A DNA stretch of 64,000 nucleotides from Burkholderia ubonensis (GTDB taxonomy: Bacteria > Pseudomonadota > Gammaproteobacteria > Burkholderiales > Burkholderiaceae), in NCBI RefSeq assembly GCF_902833085.1, contig NZ_CADFEB010000015.1, positions 25,867-89,866 on the forward strand, given 5' to 3'. The number at the start of each line of letters is the position of its first letter. Within the stretch, counting starts at the first letter, position 1. A program made the position numbers and the translations under genes. The notes under the pieces are model-generated. The model was given only the letters and a program-made list of their open reading frames with translations, had not been told where the DNA came from and made no database searches. This document shows, one piece after another, positions 8,679 to 18,500 of the stretch.

Positions 8679-9503
8679 ATGAGCCGCTGGATCGCCGGAC
8701 TGCCGATGTACAACGTGACGCCGCGCCACGCCGCATTGTGGTGCGCGCTGCTGCGCGACGCGCTCGACGCGTTTGCGCACGCGGGGGGGCCGGCCGGCGT
8801 CGCGCTGCGCGACGAACCGTTCGGCGAGCTGCTGCCGTTCTGGCACCGCGACGATCTGCTGCTGTCGCAGACCTGCGGGTATCCGTTCCGGATGCTCGGG
8901 CTCGGCGATGCCGTGCGCCTGATCGCGACGCCCGCCTTCGACGTGGAAGGCTGTGAAGGCGCGCAGTATCGCAGCGTGCTCGTCGTGTCGGCGCGCGCGC
9001 ACGCGGGCGGCGCGACGACGCTCGCCGCGTGCCGCGGCTTGCGTGCCGCATACAACGGCGACGATTCGCACAGCGGGATGAACGCGTTCCGGCATGCGGT
9101 CGCGCCGTATGCGCGCGACGGGCGCTTCTTTGCGTCGGCGGCGCCGTTCGGTTCGCATCTGAACGTGCTGCGCGCGCTGGACGAGAATGAAGCGGACTGC
9201 GCGGCGATCGATTGCGTGACGTTCGCCTACGTGCGCGATGCGCTGCCCGACCTGCTGCGCGGCGTGCGCGCGATCGGCATGACCTCGCCGGCGCCGGGCC
9301 TGCCGCTGATCGCGTCGCGCGCGCTCGGCGATGCGCAGGCAGCGATGTTGCGCGATGCGCTCGATACGGCGGTTGCAGCGGATGCCGCCCGCGCGCACGC
9401 GCTCAGGTTGTGCGGGTTCGAGCGGCTCATGCCGGATGACTACGCGGTCATCGAACGATTTGCGGCCGAGGCCGCTGCATACGGCTATCCGGTGCTGGCC
9501 TGA
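8679..9503 (+). CDS. PhnD-like periplasmic-binding-fold protein without a signal peptide
   Basis: The protein has 274 residues and resembles phosphate/phosphonate ABC binding proteins (PhnD/TauA-like fold): GLPMYNVTPRHAALWCALL at the N-terminus, QTCGYPFRMLG near residue 65, AYNGDDSHSGMNAFRHAVAP near 125 and GSHLNVLRALDENEADCAAI near 160. The N-terminus starts directly with the mature fold, so it is probably cytoplasmic or uses another export route. No ABC permease or ATPase gene is adjacent. A stand-alone regulatory or enzymatic use of this fold is possible. The start ATG is the only good one before the conserved sequence. Confidence 0.8.
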   Translation: MSRWIAGLPMYNVTPRHAALWCALLRDALDAFAHAGGPAGVALRDEPFGELLPFWHRDDLLLSQTCGYPFRMLGLGDAVRLIATPAFDVEGCEGAQYRSVLVVSARAHAGGATTLAACRGLRAAYNGDDSHSGMNAFRHAVAPYARDGRFFASAAPFGSHLNVLRALDENEADCAAIDCVTFAYVRDALPDLLRGVRAIGMTSPAPGLPLIASRALGDAQAAMLRDALDTAVAADAARAHALRLCGFERLMPDDYAVIERFAAEAAAYGYPVLA

Positions 9504-9584
9504 CGCGTTGCGCCGCGCCGCGCCGCCGGAAAGGGCGGGGGCATCGACGGGCGAGCTTCGCCCGCCCGCCGATGCATGGCACCG

Positions 9585-10982
<1,398 letters not shown>

Positions 10983-10983
10983 G

Positions 10984-11187
10984 TCAGGACAGGTCTCCGA
11001 GGTAAGGGCGGCCTTCCATCTGTTCGTAGACGACGGTGCCGTCTTCGGCTTCGAAGCGCTCGAGATAGTTGCGCGCGCCGCACAGCGGGCAGCGGAACAG
11101 CAGCCCCTGGCCTTCGTCCTTGATGACGACGTCGGATTCTTCCCACTGCGTGCCGCAGCTCTGGTTTCGGCAGGTAAACACGGTCAT
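10984..11187 (-). CDS. small zinc-ribbon protein upstream of dbpA
   Basis: The 67-residue protein carries two cysteine pairs in ribbon spacing (TCRNQSCG at residues 5-11 and FRCPLCGARNY at about 31-41), then an acidic tail. This fits a single structural zinc site. The start at 11187 has GGAGA immediately before it, which is close for a ribosome binding site, so the true start is not certain, but the cysteine pattern begins right after it. The stop is one base from the dbpA start. The shared transcript suggests a role linked to RNA or the ribosome; this is inference from context. Confidence 0.8.
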   Translation of the reverse strand: MTVFTCRNQSCGTQWEESDVVIKDEGQGLLFRCPLCGARNYLERFEAEDGTVVYEQMEGRPYLGDLS

Positions 11188-11433
11188 TCTCCAGCTGAAT
11201 TCGGTTGGGCGCCCCGGCGTGTCGGGTGAGGGCGCCGGTATTGCGCGGTCGTGGCGCGCGGCGTCCGCGTGAAAGGGCGGGGGCGCGGTGCGGCCGTTCG
11301 CGTGATGGTTCGTCGGGGTGGATGATGGATCGGGGCGCGATCGCAGGAACGCGCGTGGCGCAATTCTAGCGGATACCGCGCGTGCCGCGAACGCGCGCGA
11401 GGCGAGGCGGCGCAAGGCGCGGCCCGCGCACGT

Positions 11434-11463
11434 AAAAACGGCCATCCTCGCGGATGGCCGTTC
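11434..11463 (-). terminator. Rho-independent terminator after mqo
   Basis: Minus-strand reading gives an 11-bp perfect stem (AACGGCCATCC pairing with GGATGGCCGTT), a 4-base loop and then a run of five T. It begins 25 bases after the mqo stop, which is the usual distance. Confidence 0.78.
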
Positions 11464-11488
11464 GAATCACGCGTTGCCGCTCAGCGCA

Positions 11489-13132
11489 TCAGAGTGCCAT
11501 GTCGTTCGCGGCTTTCGCGGGCCGCGCCGGTGCGTCCGGCGCCGGGTGCGCCGGCGCGGTGACGTCGATCTTCGGCGGCGGCGACAGCTGCAGCACGTCG
11601 CTCGTGTAGGCCCACTCTTCAGCGACCTTCGCCGGGTTGCCGTTCAGCTTCGTGCCGTAGCTCGGCACGATCTGGCGGATCTTCTGCTGCCATGCGGGCG
11701 TCGCGACCTTGTCCTTGAACACCTTCTCGAGCAGGCTCAGCATGATCGGCGCGGCGGTCGACGCGCCCGGCGATGCGCCGAGCAGGCCCGCGATGCTGCC
11801 GTCCTGCGCGCTGACGATCTCGGTGCCGAGCTTCAGCACGCCGCCCTTCACCGGGTCGCGCTTGATGATCTGCACGCGCTGGCCGGCCTGCCACAGGCGC
11901 CAGTCTTCCTTCTTCGCGTTCGGGAAGTATTCCTTCAGCGCGTTGAAGCGGTCGTCGTCGGACAGCATCAGCTGGCCGGCCAGGTATTCGACGAGCGGGA
12001 ATTCGTCGACGCCCACGCGCATCATCGGCATCACGTTGTGCGTGTTGGTGCTGGTCAGCAGGTCGAAGTACGAGCCGTTCTTCAGGAACTTGGTCGAGAA
12101 CGTCGCGAACGGTCCGAACAGGATGATCTTCTTGCCGTCGATGATCCGCGTGTCGAGGTGCGGCACCGACATCGGCGGCGAGCCGACCGATGCCTTGCCG
12201 TATGCCTTCGCGAGGTGCTGCTTCACGACTTCCGGGTTGTCCGTCACGAGGAACGAGCCGCCGACCGGGAATGCGCCGTAGTCCTTCGCTTCCGGAATGC
12301 CCGACGCCTGCAGCAGGTGCAGCGCGCCGCCGCCCGCGCCGATGAACACGAACTTCGCGTCGACGTCCTGCGGCGCTTCGTTCGAGTGCAGCTTGACCCA
12401 CGACACGTGCCACGTGCCGTCGGCGTTGCGCTTGATCTCGCGCACTTCGCTCGACAGCGACAGCGAGAAGTTCGGCTGGCGCTGCAGGTAGCCGACGAAC
12501 TGGCGGGTGATCTCGCCGAAGTTCACGTCGGTGCCGATCGGCGTCCAGGTGGCCGCGACCTTCTGCTTGCGGTCACGGCCTTCCATCATCAGCGGCACCC
12601 ACTGCTTGATCTGGTCGTAGTCTTCCGAGTACTGCATCCCGCGGAACAGCGGGCTCGCCTGCAGCGCTTCATAGCGCTTCTTCAGGTAGCGGACGTTGTC
12701 GTCGCCCCACACGAAGCTCATGTGCGGCGTCGAGTTGATGAACGAGCGCGGGTTCTTCAGCACGCCCTGCTTCACTTGCCATGCCCAGAACTGGCGCGAG
12801 ATCTGGAACGACTCGTTGATCTGGACGGCCTTCGAGATGTCGATCTTGCCGTCCGGCTTCTCCGGCGTGTAGTTGAGCTCGGCGAGCGCGGAGTGCCCGG
12901 TGCCCGCGTTGTTCCAGCCGTTCGAGCTTTCCTGCGCGACGCCGTCGAGACGCTCGACCATCATCATCGACCAGTCCGGCTGAAGCTCGTGCAGCCAGAC
13001 GCCGAGCGTCGAGCTCATGATGCCGCCGCCCACCAGCAGGACGTCGACCTTCTTCGTGTCCGCCGCATGCGCGGACGACGCGGCTACGCACAGCGCGAGC
13101 CCTGACAGCATTACCCGTAACGTTTTGATCAC
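11489..13132 (-). CDS. mqo: malate:quinone oxidoreductase
   Basis: The protein has 547 residues. The FAD-binding start VDVLLVGGGIMSSTLGVWL is followed by the Mqo signature MMMVERLDGVAQESSNGWNN and GHSALAELNYTPEK, and by LFGPFATFSTKFLKNGSYFD further on. It oxidises malate to oxaloacetate and passes electrons to quinone at the inner membrane. A GTG start at 13132 is chosen because it follows AGGGA and yields a signal-like N-terminus (LSGLALCVAASSAHA), which is also seen in enterobacterial Mqo and is therefore not unusual. The C-terminal tail is Ala/Pro-rich. The gene is monocistronic, with a terminator downstream and about 480 bases of non-coding DNA upstream. Confidence 0.95.
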   Translation of the reverse strand: MIKTLRVMLSGLALCVAASSAHAADTKKVDVLLVGGGIMSSTLGVWLHELQPDWSMMMVERLDGVAQESSNGWNNAGTGHSALAELNYTPEKPDGKIDISKAVQINESFQISRQFWAWQVKQGVLKNPRSFINSTPHMSFVWGDDNVRYLKKRYEALQASPLFRGMQYSEDYDQIKQWVPLMMEGRDRKQKVAATWTPIGTDVNFGEITRQFVGYLQRQPNFSLSLSSEVREIKRNADGTWHVSWVKLHSNEAPQDVDAKFVFIGAGGGALHLLQASGIPEAKDYGAFPVGGSFLVTDNPEVVKQHLAKAYGKASVGSPPMSVPHLDTRIIDGKKIILFGPFATFSTKFLKNGSYFDLLTSTNTHNVMPMMRVGVDEFPLVEYLAGQLMLSDDDRFNALKEYFPNAKKEDWRLWQAGQRVQIIKRDPVKGGVLKLGTEIVSAQDGSIAGLLGASPGASTAAPIMLSLLEKVFKDKVATPAWQQKIRQIVPSYGTKLNGNPAKVAEEWAYTSDVLQLSPPPKIDVTAPAHPAPDAPARPAKAANDMAL

Positions 13133-13614
13133 AGCAGATCCCTTTTTCAACTTGGATGCATCGGTTTGCCACGCCGTCCGGCCGGGGGCGACGCGCGCAT
13201 CCGGATATCCGGATCGCGAATCCGGGATTCCGGATTGACGCGGGCGGACGTTGCATTTGCGCACGCGAAGCCGGTGCGAAGGACGTCTTCGGAGCGACTT
13301 GCGGCAGGCACGCAATCACCTGCGTCGCGTGGGCGCGCAATGCGCCGAGGCCCTTGCGGCAAGCCTGAGCGGTTGGGGTTTCAGGCTGCGGCGGAAAGGG
13401 CCGCACGCGACGCTTTCGCCGGGGGCGGGGTGGCAAGGGGCGCGTAATATAACCGAAGTCGATTGCCGTGTCGCAAGCGGAAAATAGCCTTGTTTTTGTG
13501 GGGTTTTTTGCGTGTCCGGGTTTCCGGAACGGGGGGCGGCGGCGACGGAAAAAACCAGGGAAGTCGGGGTGTTGTCCAGGGGGATGGAGCGTCGATCACG
13601 CGTCAAAGGTGCTG
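13133..13614. other. intergenic region upstream of mqo with palindromic repeats
   Basis: No credible gene is seen here. It contains the perfect 16-bp palindrome ATCCGGATATCCGGAT at 13199-13214, followed by degenerate copies of the same ATCCGGAT word at 13218-13238. A possible minus-strand promoter for mqo lies at 13446-13476 (TTGCGA, 19 bases, TATATT), which would give a leader of about 300 bases. T- and A-runs that pair with each other (13502-13509 with 13549-13556) sit between mqo and the immunity-like gene. Confidence 0.45.
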
Positions 13615-14427
13615 CTACATCGGCGGAGATGTGGGCTGCGTTGTCGTCTCGGGGACGCGTGGCATCTTGCCGTATTTCTGGCGATTTGCCTGCTGTTGTT
13701 CGAGTCGGCGTTGCTTGCGTTCCTCGGGGGGCAAAATCTTGTAGGCGCGCCGTATTTGGATTTCAGCGAGTTCCGGAGGAAACGAACCGTCCACTGGATT
13801 TGCATAAAAGAGTTCGACATCGACGGGAAACTTGCTGCTGGAAATGGTTTTCGCGCGATAGTGAAATTCTTGTTGATTTGGAATTTGAGGTGACCGAGGT
13901 ATTACTTCATTGCCTGATATGCGTTCATTATCAGGGCCAATCCAGTAGTCGTCTAGTTGCAGTAGCGACTCGATTTCCGTATGTAAGATGCCGGCAAGCA
14001 TTGGGCGTAGTCGCATGACCATTCCCGTCGGAACGATTTTCACCTTCGAACGATCAGCGCTGTAATCTTCTGGGTCGTCGAATGTCGAAAATGCAATTGT
14101 CGTTGAACGTGATATCGGGCTCGCATAAAGATAGCGCCGCCCTCCCGATCGATGATGTGTTTCGGCATCGAGGATGCGACCAAAGACGATATCTGATGGA
14201 TCAAATGGCTTGTCATCGCGCAGAATCGCCATCGCCGTCTTCAGGGTGCTAAGCACTCTGGCTCGCTGTTCTTCCGCTCGATGTTGCATCTCAACTCTTT
14301 GCGCCAACGGCTCTAAGGGCATCGACATACTTGTCTGTGCATGTACCTGGGTTGAACACAAGAGCGCGATCACCACGGTCCCAATAGGCCTGCACCACAT
14401 CCGCACACGCATAGGCATCTTCTTCAT
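13615..14427 (-). CDS. exported immunity-like protein, second copy
   Basis: This 270-residue protein has a Sec signal peptide (positive start, hydrophobic core TVVIALLCST, cleavage near VHA-Q at residue 30). It is closely related over about 250 residues to the protein encoded at 14583-15590: shared blocks include LRDDKPFDPS, AFSTFDDPE, YSADRSKVKIVPTG and ELFYANPVDGSFPPEL. It lacks the C-terminal extension of that paralogue and ends with a Thr/Pro-rich tail instead. Its signal-peptide region overlaps, in another frame, a copy of the VgrG toxin tail. I infer a periplasmic immunity protein for the adjacent VgrG effector or for a lost relative. The DNA is visibly less GC-rich than the flanks, as is usual for horizontally moved toxin/immunity genes. 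Confidence 0.75.
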   Translation of the reverse strand: MKKMPMRVRMWCRPIGTVVIALLCSTQVHAQTSMSMPLEPLAQRVEMQHRAEEQRARVLSTLKTAMAILRDDKPFDPSDIVFGRILDAETHHRSGGRRYLYASPISRSTTIAFSTFDDPEDYSADRSKVKIVPTGMVMRLRPMLAGILHTEIESLLQLDDYWIGPDNERISGNEVIPRSPQIPNQQEFHYRAKTISSSKFPVDVELFYANPVDGSFPPELAEIQIRRAYKILPPEERKQRRLEQQQANRQKYGKMPRVPETTTQPTSPPM

Positions 14428-14488
14428 GTAACTGGCTCCGGTAGCCTTCTTCGAAACTCACCATCTTTGCCGCCGTCTCGGGCGAAAC
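14291..14488 (-). pseudogene. orphan C-terminal tail of the VgrG toxin domain
   Basis: A minus-strand frame here encodes 65 residues plus stop that match the last 65 residues of the VgrG at 15454-19404 almost exactly, from VSPETAAKMVSFEEGYR to the end (ALRAVGAKS here, ALRAVGARS there). In frame, a stop codon lies just upstream of the homology, so no toxin body remains. The fragment overlaps the signal-peptide part of the second immunity-like gene exactly as in the intact copy. It marks duplication of a toxin-tail plus immunity unit. Confidence 0.7.
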
Positions 14489-14582
14489 TCAAACAGCCCG
14501 TATACCTAGGCATGCAAAATCGACAGGTGGGATTTCACATGGATACGCTCATTTCGAAATTGAATTTAGGCTACGTTGCAGC

Positions 14583-15590
14583 TCATGCCGCCGATTCCGG
14601 GTCAATCATCCACCATATTGGATGCTCGGATTCCTCCCTCAACCACATCCACTGGCCTGCTACCAGCTCGCTGTGTCGCCGTTGTTCGTGTTCCTCCTGA
14701 TGCGTCAACGTGCGGACCATGGGAAATCTTTGCCCTTTCCGAATCACCAAGCGATTCGGGCTAGAGATCTTGGTGTATCCCTGCCATAACCCGGTTTCAG
14801 GGCAGAGCATGCCCGTGCACAGGTTCATCTCCCCGTATTTCTGCCGCTTTGCCTGCCGCTCTTCAAGGCGACGTTGTTTGCGTTCCTCGGGCGTCAAAAT
14901 CTTATAGGCGCGCGTTATCGTGATTTCGGACAGTTTCGGAGGAAAGGAGCCGTCCACCGGATTTGCGTAAAAGAGTTCGACATTGACGGAAAATTTACTA
15001 CCGGGAATATCTTTCGCACGGTAACGAAAATTCTGCAAATTTGGAGTTTGAGGATAGCGGCCCGGTATCTCATTTTCATAATGTCGCTTTCCGTTTGAAT
15101 CGACCCAGTAGTTATCCAGTTGTAGCAGCAATTCAATTTCCGTGTGCGGCATACCGGCAAGCATTGGACTTAACCGCATGACCAATCCAGTTGGGACGAT
15201 CTTCACCTTCGAACGATCGGCGCTGTAATTTTCGGGGTCGTCGAATGTCGAAAAGGCAACTGTAGTTGAGGGCGATACCAGAGTGGCGTAAAGATAGCGC
15301 AGCCCTTTCGATCGATAGTGAGGCTCCGTATCGATGATGCGACCAAAGACGGTATTTGATGGATCAAATGGCTTATCATCGCGCAGAATCTCCATTGCAG
15401 TCTTCAGGATATTGTGTACCATCACACGCTGTTCTTCCGCTTGATGTTGCATCTCAACTCCTTGCGCCAACGGCTCTGAGGGCAGCGTCATACTTGTCTG
15501 TGCATGTACCAGGGTTGAACACAAGAGCGCGATCACCACGGTCCCAATAGGCCTGCACCACGTCCGCACACGCATAGGCATCTTCTTCAT
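14583..15590 (-). CDS. exported immunity-like protein for the VgrG effector
   Basis: This 335-residue protein starts MKKMPMRVRT and has a Sec signal peptide ending near VHA-Q at residue 30. The body (about 31-255) is shared with the paralogue at 13615-14427. A C-terminal extension (about 256-335) contains two cysteines (LCTGMLCPETGLWQGY) and several tryptophans. The gene begins inside the last 137 bases of vgrG, in a different frame on the same strand, which ties its expression to the effector. The genetic order effector-immunity and the export signal support a protein that neutralises a periplasmic toxin. No known immunity family is recognised. The low GC content agrees with transfer. Confidence 0.8.
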   Translation of the reverse strand: MKKMPMRVRTWCRPIGTVVIALLCSTLVHAQTSMTLPSEPLAQGVEMQHQAEEQRVMVHNILKTAMEILRDDKPFDPSNTVFGRIIDTEPHYRSKGLRYLYATLVSPSTTVAFSTFDDPENYSADRSKVKIVPTGLVMRLSPMLAGMPHTEIELLLQLDNYWVDSNGKRHYENEIPGRYPQTPNLQNFRYRAKDIPGSKFSVNVELFYANPVDGSFPPKLSEITITRAYKILTPEERKQRRLEERQAKRQKYGEMNLCTGMLCPETGLWQGYTKISSPNRLVIRKGQRFPMVRTLTHQEEHEQRRHSELVAGQWMWLREESEHPIWWMIDPESAA

Positions 15591-18500
15591 GTAACTGGCT
15601 CCGGTAGCCTTCTTCGAAACTCACCATTTTCGCCGCCGTCTCGGGCGACACGTTGAGCAATTTGCACACCTCGGCTTGCGCGACCGGAATATCCGGTGTC
15701 ACATAGGTTCCACCTATCTGACTATGCAAATGCGAAATTGTCCAGTAGTAGTGAAACACTAGCATTCGATGCAATCCCACTAAAATACGACTATCGTTTG
15801 GAAGATTAATTTGTTCGGTTGCACCATAAACTTCTTCCTTGGTGTAGCGCTGATAAACGGTATGGATTTGTGACAACATGGCATAGTCGCCATCGTGTTG
15901 GCGCAGCAACGCCATCATCCAGAAAGCCTGCTGGCAGTGTCGCGCTTCGTGGTAAAGCAGGTCAGCAAATGCTTTCAGTCGACCATCCAACACAGCCGAA
16001 TCATCCGCAGCCACAATAATTTTTGCGACCTCTTTCTCCTGAATGGCTATGACCCAGTTTTTCTGAACAAACGATGCGCTGACATCGGGGCGCATGTTGT
16101 ATTGGGTTTGTCCTTGCTCAGCATTAACAATATCAATGCGTGGCATTGCCCCCTCTAACTGGTCAGCGCTACCCTTCGGCAAACCAAATGGTCCCTCGCC
16201 CAAGGCGTCCGAAAGAACTCGGCCGACCACCTTTGCAATACCAGCCTTCAATTCAAGCGGCACCGAACCATCCAGCGTCTTGTACTTCCCCCATTGGATG
16301 CGACGAAGAATGTCCTTGATCGCCGCCGTATAGGCCTTCGTCACCGGATACACGACATCGTTACGCGGCCGATTCGCTCGCACATCGCTTTGCTTGGCCC
16401 CGTTGATGAAGTGATGGAAGCGCAGCCCGAAGTTGAGCGGGTCGCAGGTCGCGAACATAGGTTGTTGATTCTCGGACGTTGCCCCCTGCTCAGGCGTGCT
16501 CGCCGTCTTGCCCCTGATCTTCGCGGTCCGCTTGTCGGCATTCGGTGCCGTGGCGGTATACGGCGTCGCGATGTCGCGCACGATCGCCGCATGATTGACC
16601 GCAATCACCTTGTCCGGGTCGCTTGCCGCCAGCAGCTCCACCGTCCCGAACGTGATGTCATGGTCGGTAACCAGCGCCGTTTCGCCCCGCTCGTTACTCA
16701 CCCCCTCGATCACGCGTCCGTTGTCGAGCGTGATCCGGTAAGGCTGCTGCGGCAGCGCGAAGCCGCTGGCGTGCTCCATCAACACAAAGTGCGCGGCAAA
16801 CTGCCCCGGATTGTCCGGCGTGACCGGCAAGCGCATCGGCCGCGTCTGGGGAACGTCGGCCTGATGACTGCCTGCATGGACCGTGTGTTCGCCGGCCGTG
16901 CGCACCACGTAGCCCCGTTCGCTGATGCGCACTTCCGTACTGCCCGCGTGCAGCACGATCTCCTTCGCTGCATGGAGATGAATGCGATCGGTCGTGCTCG
17001 TGATCGTGACCGCCTGCTTGGCCGTCATGTCGATGCCATTGGTCTGCGCCTCGATGCGCACCTTGCCGGCGGCGGCTATCAGCTTCATCCCGGCCTTGTG
17101 CACGAACAACGAAAACCGGTTCGCCACGCTCGCGAACAGCGACCGGCCGACCGCCAGACCCACATGCCGGCCGCTCGTCACGGCGACATCCTCGTTGCTC
17201 GCGATATGGGCGCTGCGTTCCGCCGCGACGCTGATTCCCGCCGCCGCCGACAGCACCATGTCGGCTTCCGCCAGCTCCGGAAAATCGTGTTCGCCGCCGG
17301 ACGGCTTCCCTCGAATCGCATCGTTGCGCGCCTTGATGGCCTTCGCAACGTCGCTCTGGTCGGCGTCAAGCTGCTGTGCCTCATGCCGTTGCGCCAGTCC
17401 GGACAGGCTCTCCTGCAACTCGCGCGCTTGCGTGAGCCGGCCGACCGCCTCGCGCGCATCCTTCGCGTGGCCGGGGCCGCCGGCTCGGCCGTCCGTCGTG
17501 ACGAGCAGGCCCCTCAACGCCCGCACCACGCCCCAAAAATCCGTGCGCAGCTCGAAGCCCTTGCCGCGCGCATCGGCGCGGCCTTTCTTCCGCACGATGC
17601 GCCGGAGATTCCCGAGACTGAGTTGGGACGCACCCGCATCGCTCGCAATCTGCGTCTGGATTTGTCCCTGCGTATCGTCGATCGCCAGATGGCCGGACGC
17701 CGTGCCTTGAAACTCCCGGCCGCGCAGCACCGTTACCGCCTGGTTGTCCGGCAGGTCCAGCGCCGGTTGGTGGAACGCATTCACGGCGCTGCCGACGATC
17801 ACGGGCAAATCCGGGTCGCCGTAGTAGTGCTCCACGGCGACCTCATGACCGACGCGCGGGAGGAACGTCGCCCCCATCTCAATGCCCTGCCACGGCGACA
17901 GCACGCGCAGCCAGATTCCGGAATGCTCGTCCAGCTTGCCGTGACGATCCCACCCGAACTGCACCTTGACCCGGCCGTATTGGTCCGTCCAGACCTCCTG
18001 TCCGGCCGGGCCGACGACGATGGCCTTCTCCGGGCCGGACAGGCGCGGTTTCCGCACGCTTCGCGCGAGCCGGAACGGCTCGTTTGCCGGCAGCAGTTCA
18101 AACTGCGCCTCGGCGCGATAGGTCTGCCCGGTTCCGGTGCGGTCACCGATTTCCTCGATGTCGAGCGCGCACGACACCACCACGTATTCGCGATTGGCCG
18201 CCCGCTGCGGGTAGCCCGTCAGGGTGAAGGTGCGGCCCACCGTCAGCCCGCGCAGGTTGCCGCGACCATTGGCGCGTAGTCCCGCACAACGCTTCGCCTC
18301 GAGCTGCACGCGTGCGAAATGGCGCGCTTCCACATCGGTGTCGTTCGGCTGGCCCGCGAGACCCTGCGCCCCAGCCAGCGGCTGGCTGTAATCGCCCCAA
18401 TCGTAGATCTCGCCGTCCGCGCTCGCGGTGTCGCGCAGGGCCTCCGCGGTGACGGTCAGATTCGCATGCGGACGCGTGTAGTCGTAGTCCGTCACGGTGA

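Noticed and set aside
9548..9564. GC-rich hairpin after dbpA as a terminator
   Set aside because: The stem is good but there is no T tract on the minus strand, so I did not call it.
11489..13132. Signal-like N-terminus of malate:quinone oxidoreductase as an unusual trait
   Set aside because: Enterobacterial Mqo proteins also begin with a hydrophobic signal-like segment, so this is ordinary.
13502..13556. Paired T6/A6 tracts as a terminator for the immunity-like gene
   Set aside because: The loop of about 40 bases is too long and the T tract is on the wrong side for the minus strand.
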